A DNA stretch of 64,000 nt from Thiotrichales bacterium (lineage in GTDB: Bacteria; Pseudomonadota; Gammaproteobacteria; HK1), in the NCBI GenBank assembly GCA_026709935.1, contig JAPOSC010000064.1, positions 24,761 to 88,760 on the forward strand, given 5' to 3'. How positions within the stretch are numbered: the stretch's first letter is position 1; each line of letters starts with the position of its first letter. Below the pieces are notes generated by a model, which made no database searches, was not told the origin of the DNA, and saw only the letters and a list, made by a program, of their open reading frames with translations. The translations under genes were made by a program, and so were the position numbers. Below are positions 51,736 to 61,173 of the stretch, one piece after another.

Positions 51736-52722
51736 ATGGGCAAGAAGAAGAAGTCGAAGGCAACCGGAAGAGACGCCACCAGGGCGGCATCCGGAAAGAC
51801 CAGGCGGGCGTCCGCAGACGCGACCGACCACCAGGCCCCGACTCGGGCCACAGTCCGGGCAACCACCCGGGCCACGGCTGAAGCCACGACCCGGGCAACA
51901 AACGGAAACGACGACGCCGCGCCGGCGCCACACCCGAAGAAGATCGAGAACAAGCGCTACGAGAAGGAGCTGTTCAGGCTCCAGGTCGAGCTGGTGAAGA
52001 TGCTCGAGTGGATCAAGCACGAAGGGCTCAAGGTGGTCGTCATCTTCGAGGGGCGGGACGCGGCCGGCAAGGGTGGGGTCATCAAGCGCATCACCCAGCA
52101 CCTGAGCCCGCGCATCTGCCGTGTGATCGCCCTGCCCGCTCCGACCGAGCGCGAGCAGACCCAGTGGTACTTCCAGCGTTACGTGCCGCATCTGCCCGCG
52201 GCCGGCGAAATGGTCCTGTTCGATCGGAGCTGGTACAACCGCGCCGGGGTCGAACGGGTCATGGGGTTCTGCAGCGATGAGGAGTACCGGGAATTCCTGC
52301 GCACCTGTCCCGAGTTCGAGCGCATGCTCGTGCGCTCCGGGATCAAGCTCATCAAGTACTGGTTCTCGGTCTCCGACGAGGAGCAGGAAAAGCGGTTTCA
52401 GAGCCGGCTGGAGCAGAGCCACAAGCGCTGGAAGCTGAGCCCGATGGACCTCGAATCGCGCCGCCGGTGGGCCGCGTACTCCAGGGCGAAGGACGAGATG
52501 TTCGCCCACACCGACATCAAGCAGGCGCCGTGGTACGTGGTCGAATCGGATGTGAAGAAGCACGCGCGGCTGAACTGCATCAGCCATCTGCTCGACCTGA
52601 TCCCGTACGAAGACCTGACGCCGGAATCAATCGAGCTCCCGGAGCGCACCGACGCCGGGGCGTACGTCAGGCCACCCTACTCCGACCAGACCCTGGTACC
52701 GGAGAAGTACCCCGGAGCGTAG
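51736..52722 (+). CDS. ppk2: Polyphosphate kinase 2 (PPK2)
   Basis: PPK2 uses polyphosphate to phosphorylate nucleotides, or makes polyphosphate. The core (about 75-328) has VVIFEGRDAAGKGGVIKRI (Walker A), ERE-containing QWYFQRYVPHLPAAGEMVLFDRSWYNRAGVERVMGF-type sequence (Walker B plus lid; Asp-Arg-Ser-Trp-Tyr is highly conserved) and WKLSPMDLESRRRW. It looks like class I (single domain). The N-terminal 70 residues are a low-complexity Lys/Thr/Arg/Ala stretch with repeated RATTRAT segments, not part of the fold. ATG at 51736 has GGAGG five bases upstream. It follows the PhoH gene by 53 bases. Confidence 0.93.
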   Translation: MGKKKKSKATGRDATRAASGKTRRASADATDHQAPTRATVRATTRATAEATTRATNGNDDAAPAPHPKKIENKRYEKELFRLQVELVKMLEWIKHEGLKVVVIFEGRDAAGKGGVIKRITQHLSPRICRVIALPAPTEREQTQWYFQRYVPHLPAAGEMVLFDRSWYNRAGVERVMGFCSDEEYREFLRTCPEFERMLVRSGIKLIKYWFSVSDEEQEKRFQSRLEQSHKRWKLSPMDLESRRRWAAYSRAKDEMFAHTDIKQAPWYVVESDVKKHARLNCISHLLDLIPYEDLTPESIELPERTDAGAYVRPPYSDQTLVPEKYPGA

Positions 52723-52775
52723 GGGCCCCAAGAGTTCCAGGGGGCAACGCGTGGCCGGCGGCGCGGCGCGGGTTT

Positions 52776-53495
52776 TCAGGCCGCCTCTTCCGCCCCGTCA
52801 GGCTCCGCCTCGGTGGACTCTGCCCCGGTGGGCTCCGCCCCGGTGTCTTCCACCTCCAGCACCGGCGACGGGCAGTCGAGGTGGTCGATCCATGCGGCCA
52901 GGGCGAGCAGCGGTTCGCGCCCGGTGCGCATCGCATGGCCCTGGTCGCTGGCGTGGAAGATCCACTCGCCGGGCTGGCGGCGACGCCACGTCTCGCCGTC
53001 GCGCATCCACTCCGCTTCCCCCGAGATGACGTAATAGACCTCCGGCGCCTTGTGACGATGCAGCGGGTAGAGGATGCCGGGAGCCTGCAGCGTGAACGCG
53101 ACAAGGACATTCGGGTTGGCGAAGGGCGCCTGGTAGCAGGGGCGCGGCGGCGGACCCGGCATCGACAGCATGGTCGACGTATAGCCCGTCACCATCTCGT
53201 CCGCTCCGGCGCCCGGCCCGTAGGGTATGGTCCATCGCAGGTGCGGGGACGCCGACGCCAGCGCACTGGCCAGCATCCGTTCGCGAGGAGTAGCCGCCGC
53301 CCGCACTGCGACATCCATGAAGTTCGAGACGGCCGGAGTGTGCGCGGGCTCGACGGGATTGGCGGCGCGCGGGAACGCCGTGCTCAGCAGTTCGTCCAGA
53401 ACAACGGTTTCCGGACATTCGGAGGCCACGTCCCGGGCCGCGTGGCGAACCGCAGTGCGGGTGGCCGACAGCAACAGGTCGATCGGCGCGGGCAT
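52776..53495 (-). CDS. Cupin protein, DMSP lyase DddQ-like
   Basis: About 239 residues. A C-terminal cupin has motif 1 YPLHRHKAPEVYYVISGEA (His-x-His, Glu and Tyr), and the second His comes from FHASDQGHAM. Those residues match the metal site and catalytic Tyr of DMSP lyases of the DddQ/DddL type, which cleave dimethylsulfoniopropionate to DMS and acrylate. The N-terminal helical half is also of the DMSP_lyase family kind. The last 20 residues are a repetitive Glu/Ala/Thr tail (TGAEPTGAESTEAEPDGAEE). The ATG at 53495 is chosen over a GTG at 53501. It stands alone and is convergent with the PPK2 gene. Other cupin functions are possible. Confidence 0.7.
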   Translation of the reverse strand: MPAPIDLLLSATRTAVRHAARDVASECPETVVLDELLSTAFPRAANPVEPAHTPAVSNFMDVAVRAAATPRERMLASALASASPHLRWTIPYGPGAGADEMVTGYTSTMLSMPGPPPRPCYQAPFANPNVLVAFTLQAPGILYPLHRHKAPEVYYVISGEAEWMRDGETWRRRQPGEWIFHASDQGHAMRTGREPLLALAAWIDHLDCPSPVLEVEDTGAEPTGAESTEAEPDGAEEAA

Positions 53496-53619
53496 GGACA
53501 CATCCGGGCTCGGGTAGGCTCACCGGGCAGAAATCATAGCCCAGTTTCGCGGGTCGCGATCGGGAATTTCCCCGGTCCCTTGCGGTGGCCCCTCACGGTG
53601 ACCCGCGCACCGCCGGGGA

Positions 53620-55989
53620 TCACGCGATGCGAGCGCCCTGGCACCGCACCATGATCGATCCCATGACGCTGCTCCGCGCTCTGATCCGCCCGATGAGCGC
53701 GGTCGCCGGATAGCCGAGCGCGCGCAGCTCCTCCACGCACGCCTCGGCCTGATCTTCGGGCACGGACGCGAGCAGACCGCCCGCGGTCTGTGGATCGAAC
53801 AGCAACGGCCACCGCGGATCACCCGCCACCGCCTCGGCATTGCGCACCGCGTGGCGCAGGCGCAGGTTCTGCGGCTGCAGCGAGCTGGTGATGCCGGCGG
53901 CGATGGTGTCGAGAGCGCCGGGGAGGGCCGGAATCGCCGCAAGGTCGAGCTCCGCATCGACCCCGGACGCCCGGACCATCTCGACCAGGTGGCCGAGCAG
54001 CCCGAATCCGGTGACGTCGGTGCACGCGCTCGCCCCGCACCGGTGCAGGCACCGGGCGGCGGCGCGGTTCGATTTCTGCATTGCCTCGAGCGCGGCCTCG
54101 ATCCACACCCCTCGCGCCTGGTGCCGCATGTGCGCGGCGAGGAGGGTGCCGGTTCCGAGCGGCTTGGTGACGATCAGCCGATCGCTCGGGTCCATTCCGC
54201 CCTTGCGCAGGATCGCGTCGCGGTCGATCAGCCCGCTGACCGCGAACCCCAGCGCGAGCTCCGCCCCCTCGCCCGTATGTCCGCCCACCAGCGCCGCCCC
54301 GGCTTCGCGCAGCACCTCGGCGGCACCGGTCATCATCTGCCGCAGGGTGTCCTCGACCTGGGACTCGATGCCGTAGGGCAGGGTCGCGACGGCGAGTGCG
54401 GTCTGCGGCTCGGCCCCCATCGCGTAGATGTCACCGAGGCAGTGGTTGGCGGCGATGCGGCCGAAGAGCCAAGGGTCGTCGATCATGGCGCGGAACGAGT
54501 CGACGGTGTGGACTGTCACCATCCCGGGCGGCGTCTCCACCACCGCCGCATCGTCGCGGTCCGCGAGCCCGACCAGGACATCGCCGCGCGCCGTGGTGCG
54601 GATGTCGTCCATCACCCGCGCGAGCACCGTGGCGCCGACCTTGGCTCCGCACCCGCCGCAACGCATGGCATCGGCCGAAAGCTCCCTGATCGCATCCTCC
54701 CCCGCCAGGCCGGCGGGCAAATCGAGCCGGGCCGGGGACGCCATGTCCGGCAGATCGGTGAACCGGCGCATGAACCGCCGGTCGATCCGGTCCTTCCATC
54801 GCCAGACCCAGTCGCCGTCGAGCATGATCACGCCGCCCCGGGTCGCGACCGCACGGCGGTCGCCGGTGCTGACGAGACTCAGGAAGCGGCGCTGGGGTGT
54901 GAACGGCTTCAGCGCAAGGCCGCGCAGCGCGCGACGCAGGTTGGCATCGAGAGGCGGACCCTGCCGGACCGCGAACACCCCGGCCTTCTCGCGGGGATGC
55001 GCGAGCACTGCGGCGCAGTCTCCGGCCGCGAACACGTCGGGGTGAGAGGTGGATTCGAGGGTGGGATGCACGGCGACGAAGCCGCTCTCGTCGGTGGCGA
55101 GCCCGGACTCCGCCAGCCAGGTCTGCGCACCGGCCGCGGTGACCCAGAGCACCTCGTCGAACTCGTGCATGACATCGCCGGCAGTGTGGAGCAGACAGGG
55201 ATATCCGGTTCCATAACTCGCCCCGTCCCCGGCGCCGATCTGCGCCCCGCCGGTGAGCCCGGCCGCGTGCAGCGCCCCGGGAGTGACGCGCTCGATCCGG
55301 GCATCGAGGTGCACGCGCACCCCGCGCTCGGCCAGCACATGCGCGAACACGGCGCGGACCCCCGGTGCGGCGCGGGGCAACACCTCGTCCGCGTCGGCGA
55401 AGAGATCGAAACTCAGCCGCTCGGGATCGCCGCCCTCACGGCGCAGCGTGGCGCGCAGCCCGTGCCGCATCGCGAGCACCATCTCGACCCCGCCGGCTCC
55501 CGCTCCCACCACCCCGATCCGCACCCGCCCCCGGGTGGCGAGCACCCGCTCGACGAGCGCTTGCCAGTGGGCGACGAAACCGCCGATCGGCTTGACCGGG
55601 ACCACCGAGCCCGCGGCGCCCGGAACGTCGTCGGTGCGCGGCGCGGAGCCGATGTCGATGGAAAGCACGTCGTAGGGGACGGGGGGGCGATGGCGACAAA
55701 GCACCTTCTGCTCCACGAGATCGAGTCCCACAACCTCGTCGTGACAGAAGCGCGCGTTGGCAAAGCGGGTCAGGGGCCCGAGGTCGATGTGGATCTCGTC
55801 GCGTGTGTAGTGCCCGGCGATGTGACCCGGGAGCATGCCGGAGTACGGCGTTTCGATGTCCCGGCCGATGAGGGTGACCCGCACCCCTGGCATCGGCTTC
55901 ATCCCGAAGCGCCGGAGCACAATGACGTGACTGTGCCCGCCCCCGACGAGCACGAGGTCCTTCACGATGGGGGTGGAAGCGGAGTTCAC
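53620..55989 (-). CDS. selD: NADH-dehydrogenase-like flavoprotein fused to selenide, water dikinase
   Basis: This 789-residue fusion has an N-terminal pyridine nucleotide-disulfide/NDH-2-like oxidoreductase (about 10-400; DLVLVGGGHSHVIVLRRFG FAD fold, GVVGAGAGGVEMVLAMRHG NAD fold, HPDVFAAGDCAAV) and a C-terminal selenophosphate synthetase (about 425-770). The SelD part has MRCGGCGAKVG with C447 and K450 at the E. coli Cys17/Lys20 positions, LADRDDAAVV, and TDVTGFGLLGHLVEMVRAS. SelD makes selenophosphate for selenocysteine and selenouridine. Cys, not Sec, fills the active site. The flavin domain may reduce selenium compounds to selenide. GTG at 55989 has AGGGA eight bases upstream. No selA, selB or mnmH is in this window. 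Confidence 0.92.
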   Translation of the reverse strand: MNSASTPIVKDLVLVGGGHSHVIVLRRFGMKPMPGVRVTLIGRDIETPYSGMLPGHIAGHYTRDEIHIDLGPLTRFANARFCHDEVVGLDLVEQKVLCRHRPPVPYDVLSIDIGSAPRTDDVPGAAGSVVPVKPIGGFVAHWQALVERVLATRGRVRIGVVGAGAGGVEMVLAMRHGLRATLRREGGDPERLSFDLFADADEVLPRAAPGVRAVFAHVLAERGVRVHLDARIERVTPGALHAAGLTGGAQIGAGDGASYGTGYPCLLHTAGDVMHEFDEVLWVTAAGAQTWLAESGLATDESGFVAVHPTLESTSHPDVFAAGDCAAVLAHPREKAGVFAVRQGPPLDANLRRALRGLALKPFTPQRRFLSLVSTGDRRAVATRGGVIMLDGDWVWRWKDRIDRRFMRRFTDLPDMASPARLDLPAGLAGEDAIRELSADAMRCGGCGAKVGATVLARVMDDIRTTARGDVLVGLADRDDAAVVETPPGMVTVHTVDSFRAMIDDPWLFGRIAANHCLGDIYAMGAEPQTALAVATLPYGIESQVEDTLRQMMTGAAEVLREAGAALVGGHTGEGAELALGFAVSGLIDRDAILRKGGMDPSDRLIVTKPLGTGTLLAAHMRHQARGVWIEAALEAMQKSNRAAARCLHRCGASACTDVTGFGLLGHLVEMVRASGVDAELDLAAIPALPGALDTIAAGITSSLQPQNLRLRHAVRNAEAVAGDPRWPLLFDPQTAGGLLASVPEDQAEACVEELRALGYPATALIGRIRARSSVMGSIMVRCQGARIA

Positions 55990-56251
55990 GGCATCTTCCC
56001 TGATGCCTCGATGCAGGGCGAGGCCACTCGCGGCGCGTCCTTCCGGTCAATGGTTCCGCCCATGGGTTTCACACATGGGTCCCGCACATGCGGTCACGTG
56101 CAGCACGGCAAGAAATCGACCGCGGAAACCAACCGCAGGGCTTCCAAGCATACCGAAGATCACCGTATGGTGGCGCAGGGAAAATACCTACCGACAGACC
56201 CGTGGCATCCGCCGGCCGGGCGCGAATGCCGCCGAACGGAAGAGGAAATCC

Positions 56252-57043
56252 ATGCGCTACGAGTTCATCGAGGTATCGACCTCCGACCACGTCACCACGG
56301 TGACGATCAACCGCCCGCAGGTGATGAACGCCCTGCACCCCTACGCCGCCAGGGAGATGGATGCGGCGTTCGACGCCTTCCAGGCCGATGACGACCAGTG
56401 GGTGGCGATCCTCACCGGCGCCGGTGGCCGGGCGTTCTGCGCGGGGAACGATCTGAAGTTCCAGGCCGAGCACGGCCAGGAGCGGGTGCGCGAGCTGCGC
56501 CGCGGGATCAACGGCGGCTTCGGCGGTCTGACCCGCCGCGCGGGATGCTACAAACCGATCGTCGCAGCGGTGAACGGATTCGCGCTCGGCGGCGGATTCG
56601 AGCTGGTGCTCGCCTGCGACATCGTCATCGCGGCCGAGCATGCATCGTTCGGCCTGCCCGAACCGCGGGTGGGCCTGATGGCGGCGGCCGGCGGCGTCCA
56701 CCGCCTGCCCCGCTACCTCCCGTGGCACACCGCGATGGCGGTCATCCTCGCCGGCAAGCGGCTCTCCGCGGCCGAGGCACATGCGTGCGGCATCGTCTGC
56801 GAGGTCGTCCCCGGCGACGCGCTGATGGAAGCGGCCCGGCGGTGGGCCGGCGAGATTCTGAAAGGGGCGCCACTCTCGGTGCGGGCATCGAAGGAAGCAG
56901 CGCTCATCGGCGCCGGCATGCCGCTGGAACGTGCGCTCGACTCGGTATTCCCCGTCGCCCGGGAGATGTACGACTCCGAAGATCTCGTCGAGGGCCCGGT
57001 CGCGTTCGCGGAGAAGCGCCCGCCGCGCTGGAAGGGCCGGTGA
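56252..57043 (+). CDS. Enoyl-CoA hydratase/isomerase (crotonase family)
   Basis: This 263-residue crotonase-fold enzyme probably acts on a CoA thioester. The N terminus runs VTTVTINRPQVMNALHPYA. The oxyanion-hole pieces are AFCAGNDLKFQ and VNGFALGGGFELVLACD, and the general-base Glu candidate is in FGLPEPRVGLMAAAGG. This fits enoyl-CoA hydratase, but related members are isomerases or hydrolases. ATG at 56252 has AGAGGA five bases upstream; the frame is open to 55967 but that region is upstream intergenic DNA. Divergent from the SelD fusion. Confidence 0.88.
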   Translation: MRYEFIEVSTSDHVTTVTINRPQVMNALHPYAAREMDAAFDAFQADDDQWVAILTGAGGRAFCAGNDLKFQAEHGQERVRELRRGINGGFGGLTRRAGCYKPIVAAVNGFALGGGFELVLACDIVIAAEHASFGLPEPRVGLMAAAGGVHRLPRYLPWHTAMAVILAGKRLSAAEAHACGIVCEVVPGDALMEAARRWAGEILKGAPLSVRASKEAALIGAGMPLERALDSVFPVAREMYDSEDLVEGPVAFAEKRPPRWKGR

Positions 57044-57248
57044 TGCGCCTCGACGATGGTCTCGCCGCGGTCCTCGGATATCATTGCGCCCGCGACTCGC
57101 GGGGAATGCCGCCGGTCGCGACGGACGGGCGGCCCGCGGCGCGCGAAGGCATGAACCCACTACGGTCGGGAAACCCCGGGCAGTTCCCGGACAACCCCCC
57201 ATGCAGGACAACCCCCGGGCAACTGCGGGAAAACCGGACTCCGACACC

Positions 57249-57983
57249 ATGACCCGACTGACCGACTACCGCGTGCTGACGTTCGACTGCTACGGCACCC
57301 TGATCGACTGGGAAGGCGGAATCTGGGATGCCCTGCAGCCGCTGATCATGCAGGGAGGGCGATCGGACGTCACCCGCGCCGGCGCCCTCCTCGCCTTCGC
57401 CCGGCACGAGCATCGACACGAGCGTGAGCACCCCGGGCTGCGCTACCCCGACCTCCTCGCCCGCGTGCACCGGAGCATCGCGGAGAGCCTGGGCATCGAA
57501 TCGAGCGACGCGCTCGACGAGGCGTTCGGCGCCTCGGTGCCGCTGTGGCCCGCGTTCCCGGATACGGCGGATGCGCTGCGGACGCTGAAGCGCCAGTACC
57601 GGCTCGTGATCCTGTCCAACGTGCACCGCGACGGCTTCGCGGCCTCGAACCGCAAGCTCGGCGTGGAGTTCGACGCCGTCTACACCGCGGAAGACATCGG
57701 TTCCTACAAGCCGGACGATGCGAACTTCACGTACCTGCTCTCCCACCTGCGATCGGACTTCGGCCTGGAGAAGGCCGACATTCTCCACACCGCCCAGAGC
57801 CTGCACCACGACCACACGCCGGCGCGGCGCTTCGGCCTCGCCAACGCCTGGATCGACCGGCAGCGACTCTCGCAGAGCGGAGGCTGGGGGGCGACGGAGA
57901 AGGTCGAAGCGATGCCGGAGACCGACTTTATCTTCTTCTCGATGCACGAGATGGCCAAGGCGGTGCGGGCCGAGGCGGGGTGA
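57249..57983 (+). CDS. HAD-superfamily hydrolase, haloacid dehalogenase type II-like
   Basis: This 244-residue haloacid dehalogenase-like hydrolase has motif I LTFDCYGTLIDWE (nucleophile D13), motif II LVILSNVHRD (Ser/Asn), a Lys in DIGSYKPDDANF (motif III), and AQSLHHDHTPARRFGLANAWIDR (motif IV with the conserved Asp). The CYGTLIDWE start and the HHDH region are characteristic of 2-haloacid dehalogenase type II, though many such proteins are phosphatases. ATG at 57249 begins the conserved sequence; no good ribosome-binding site is seen. It follows the crotonase gene by 205 bases. Confidence 0.85.
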   Translation: MTRLTDYRVLTFDCYGTLIDWEGGIWDALQPLIMQGGRSDVTRAGALLAFARHEHRHEREHPGLRYPDLLARVHRSIAESLGIESSDALDEAFGASVPLWPAFPDTADALRTLKRQYRLVILSNVHRDGFAASNRKLGVEFDAVYTAEDIGSYKPDDANFTYLLSHLRSDFGLEKADILHTAQSLHHDHTPARRFGLANAWIDRQRLSQSGGWGATEKVEAMPETDFIFFSMHEMAKAVRAEAG

Positions 57984-58164
57984 ACCGCCCGCGCCCTTGT
58001 CCGGCCAGTCGGCCGATCGATATGGCCCACCGATCAGGACCATTGAACGCTACGGATGGCGCGACCGAATGACCACGCGCCCGTCCGTCCCGCAGAAGCT
58101 GACCCGCATTCCTCACCAGGCTCTCGGCAACCGCTCAAGCCTGGATGGCTCCGGTTCGAGGGCC

Positions 58165-58226
58165 GGTGAGAAATGCGAATGAAGGTTCGGCACGAATCCC
58201 GTGCGTCTTGAAGCGCACTTCTCACC
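58165..58226. repeat. Inverted repeat before argG
   Basis: Arms GGTGAGAAATGCG (58165-58177) and CGCACTTCTCACC (58214-58226) pair at 12 of 13 positions, with an inner GCACG/CGTGC hairpin between them. The right arm and following TGGTTACAAGCAAGG resemble the dispersed element at 37917-37962. Confidence 0.7.
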
Positions 58227-58253
58227 TGGTTACAAGCAAGGATCCGGAACCCC

Positions 58254-59480
58254 ATGAATGACGTCAGGAAAGTGGTGCTCGCCTACTCGGGCGGCCTCGA
58301 CACCTCGATCATCCTCAAGTGGCTGCAGGATCGGTACGGGTGCGAGGTGGTCACGTTCACCGCCGATCTCGGCCAGGGCGAGGAGCTGGAGCCGGCGCGG
58401 CGCAAGGCGGAGGCGCTGGGCGCGGCCGAAATCTTCGTGGAGGACGTGCGCGAGGAGTTCGCCCGCGATTTCGTGTTCCCGATGTTCCGCGCCAACACCC
58501 TCTACGAGGGCGAGTACCTGCTCGGTACGTCCATCGCTCGGCCTCTCATCGCCAAGTGCTTGGTGGATGTTGCCGCCCGCACCGGCGCAGACGCCATCGC
58601 CCACGGCGCCACCGGCAAGGGCAACGATCAGGTGCGCTTCGAGCTCGGCGCCTACGCACTCGCCCCCGATATCCGGATCATCGCCCCGTGGCGCGAGTGG
58701 GACCTGCACTCCCGGGAGCGGCTCCTGACCTACGCGGCCGAGCACGACATCCCCGTCGAGCGCAAGAGCGACAACGCATCGCCCTACTCCATGGACGCGA
58801 ACCTGCTGCACATCTCGTTCGAGGGCAACGAGCTGGAGGTTCCGGCGACAGAGCCGGACGAGGCGATGTGGCGCTGGACCCGATCGCCCGAAGCGGCGCC
58901 CGACACTCCCCGCTACCTCGAGCTCACGTACCGGCACGGGGACGTGGTGGCGATCGACGGCGAAGCGCTCACCCCGGCCGCGGTCATCGAGCGCCTGAAC
59001 GCCATCGGCGGCGAGCACGGCGTCGGGCGCGTCGACATCGTGGAGAACCGCTACGTCGGGATGAAGTCTCGCGGATGCTACGAGACTCCGGGCGGCACCA
59101 TCATGTTGCGCGCGCACCGCGCCATCGAGTCCATCACCCTCGACCGCGAGGCCGCCCACCTCAAGGACGAGCTGATGCCCCGCTACGCCCACATCATCTA
59201 CAACGGTTACTGGTGGAGCCCGGAGCGGCGAATGCTGCAGGCACTCGTCGACGAGTCCCAGCGCCACGTCAACGGCACCGTCCGGCTCAAGCTCTACAAG
59301 GGCAACGTGCTGGTGGTGGGACGGTGCTCCGACTCCGACGACCTGTTCGACCCCGCCATCGCAACCTTCGAGGACGACCGGGGCGCCTACGACCAGAAGG
59401 ACGCAGAAGGCTTCATCCGGCTCAACGCGCTCAGACTGCGCATCGCGGCGCGGCGTGGGAGGGGGTTCGGGGGCTCATGA
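58254..59480 (+). CDS. argG: Argininosuccinate synthase
   Basis: ArgG joins citrulline and aspartate with ATP, the penultimate step of arginine synthesis. The 408-residue protein has [19 protein letters not shown] (PP-loop), then [36 protein letters not shown] (substrate region) and [20 protein letters not shown] (late conserved motif), all typical of bacterial type I enzymes. ATG at 58254 has AGGA upstream. It stands alone, with an inverted repeat in its 270-base upstream gap. It is convergent with lysS. Confidence 0.98.
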   Translation: MNDVRKVVLAYSGGLDTSIILKWLQDRYGCEVVTFTADLGQGEELEPARRKAEALGAAEIFVEDVREEFARDFVFPMFRANTLYEGEYLLGTSIARPLIAKCLVDVAARTGADAIAHGATGKGNDQVRFELGAYALAPDIRIIAPWREWDLHSRERLLTYAAEHDIPVERKSDNASPYSMDANLLHISFEGNELEVPATEPDEAMWRWTRSPEAAPDTPRYLELTYRHGDVVAIDGEALTPAAVIERLNAIGGEHGVGRVDIVENRYVGMKSRGCYETPGGTIMLRAHRAIESITLDREAAHLKDELMPRYAHIIYNGYWWSPERRMLQALVDESQRHVNGTVRLKLYKGNVLVVGRCSDSDDLFDPAIATFEDDRGAYDQKDAEGFIRLNALRLRIAARRGRGFGGS

Positions 59481-59568
59481 TTTCGTACTTGAACGTCATT
59501 CCCTTCCCCTCGGCGCACACCGCTTGTTGGCGCATATATCGTACCGTCACCCGGCCAAACCCGCGGCG

Positions 59569-61080
59569 TCAGTCACTCGACGCATCGGAGTCGGACGGCC
59601 GTTCCCGCCGCATGTACGGAAACAGCAGCACGTCCCGGATGGAGGCCGAATCCGTCAGCAGCATCACGAGACGGTCGATGCCGAGGCCCTGGCCACCGGT
59701 GGGCGGGAGGCCGTACTCCAGGGCCCGGATGTAGTCATCGTCGAACCACATCGCCTCGTCGTCGCCGGCGTCGCGGGTCTCGACCTGGCGGCGGAACCGG
59801 GCCGCCTGGTCCTCCGGGTCGTTCAGCTCGGAGAAGCCGTTGGCGATCTCGCGCCCGGCGATGAACAGCTCGAACCGATCGGTGAGGAACGGGTCCGCGT
59901 CGTTCGCACGCGAGAGCGGGGACACCTCCATCGGGTGCGCGGTGATGAACGTCGGCTGGCGGAGCGTGTCCTCGGCCGTCTTCTCGAAGATCTCCTGCCA
60001 CAGCTTGCCGCGCCCGTAGTGCGGCTCGACGGCGATGCCGAGTGATTCGGCGTGCGCGCGGACGCGATCCTCGCAGTCGAGGTCGGCGGCGATGAGCTCC
60101 GGATTGCACTCCAGAATCGCCTCGGCCATCGAGCGCCGGCGGAACCGCGCACCGAGGTCGATGGCCTCGCCCTGGTACGCGATCGCGGCCGAACCGCAGA
60201 CGGCCAGCGCGGCGCTGCGCACCAGATCCTCGGTGAGATCCATCATCTCCACGTAATCCGCGTACGCCTGGTAGAACTCCAGCATGGTGAATTCGGGGTT
60301 GTGCTGGGTGGAGACGCCCTCGTTGCGGAAGTTCCGGTTGATCTCGAACACGCGCTCGAGCCCGCCGACCACGAGCCGCTTCAGATAGAGCTCCGGCGCG
60401 ACCCGCAGGTAGAGGTCGGTGTCGAGCGCGTTGTGGTGGGTCACGAACGGCCGGGCGACCGCCCCGCCCGGGATCGGGTGCATCATCGGGGTCTCGACTT
60501 CCAGGAAGTCGCGGTCGATGAAGAACCGGCGGATGTGATCGACGGTGCGCGAGCGGGCGCGGAACACCTCGCGGCTGCGCTCGCTGACGATGAGATCGAC
60601 GTAGCGGCGCCGATAACGGGTCTCGACGTCGGAGAGTCCGTGGTACTTCTCCGGCAGCGGAAGCAGCGACTTCACGAGCAGCCGGATCGCGCGCGCCCGC
60701 ACCGTCAGTTCCCCGGTCCGGGTGCGGAACACCACGCCCTCCACCGCCACGATGTCCCCGATGTCGTACCGCTTGAACTCCGCGTACCGGCCCTCCGGCA
60801 GATCGTCGCGGCGCACATGGATCTGGATGTCCCCGGAAACATCGCGCAGGTGCGCGAAGCTCGCCTTGCCCATGAGGCGGCGGGTCATCATCCGCCCCGC
60901 GATGGCGACCTCGACCGGCGCGCGTTCCAGCGCCTCGGCATCGGCGTCGGCGAACCGCTCGTGCAGCGCCCCGGCCCGCGCATCGGGCCGGAAATCGTTC
61001 GGATACGCCGGGCCACACTCGCGCCGCGCCACAAGCTTGGCGCGGCGTTGCGCCGACTGGTCGGTGACGTCCTCGCTCAA
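59569..61080 (-). CDS. lysS: Lysine--tRNA ligase (class II)
   Basis: LysRS charges tRNA-Lys. The 503-residue length is normal. The OB-fold anticodon domain (about 55-150) contains [20 protein letters not shown]. Class II motif 2 appears as [25 protein letters not shown], and motif 3 as [18 protein letters not shown]. It starts with TTG at 61080, supported by GGAGG eight bases upstream. It lies downstream of prfB, the arrangement of the E. coli prfB-lysS operon, with a 93-base gap. Confidence 0.98.
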   Translation of the reverse strand: MSEDVTDQSAQRRAKLVARRECGPAYPNDFRPDARAGALHERFADADAEALERAPVEVAIAGRMMTRRLMGKASFAHLRDVSGDIQIHVRRDDLPEGRYAEFKRYDIGDIVAVEGVVFRTRTGELTVRARAIRLLVKSLLPLPEKYHGLSDVETRYRRRYVDLIVSERSREVFRARSRTVDHIRRFFIDRDFLEVETPMMHPIPGGAVARPFVTHHNALDTDLYLRVAPELYLKRLVVGGLERVFEINRNFRNEGVSTQHNPEFTMLEFYQAYADYVEMMDLTEDLVRSAALAVCGSAAIAYQGEAIDLGARFRRRSMAEAILECNPELIAADLDCEDRVRAHAESLGIAVEPHYGRGKLWQEIFEKTAEDTLRQPTFITAHPMEVSPLSRANDADPFLTDRFELFIAGREIANGFSELNDPEDQAARFRRQVETRDAGDDEAMWFDDDYIRALEYGLPPTGGQGLGIDRLVMLLTDSASIRDVLLFPYMRRERPSDSDASSD

Positions 61081-61173
61081 CGGCCTGTCCTCCGTAGCAT
61101 CGCAATCCGGCGCATCAAACGCTCACGGCCGGATCGACCACCCCACAGGACGAGAGGGGTGGCGGTTACCGCC

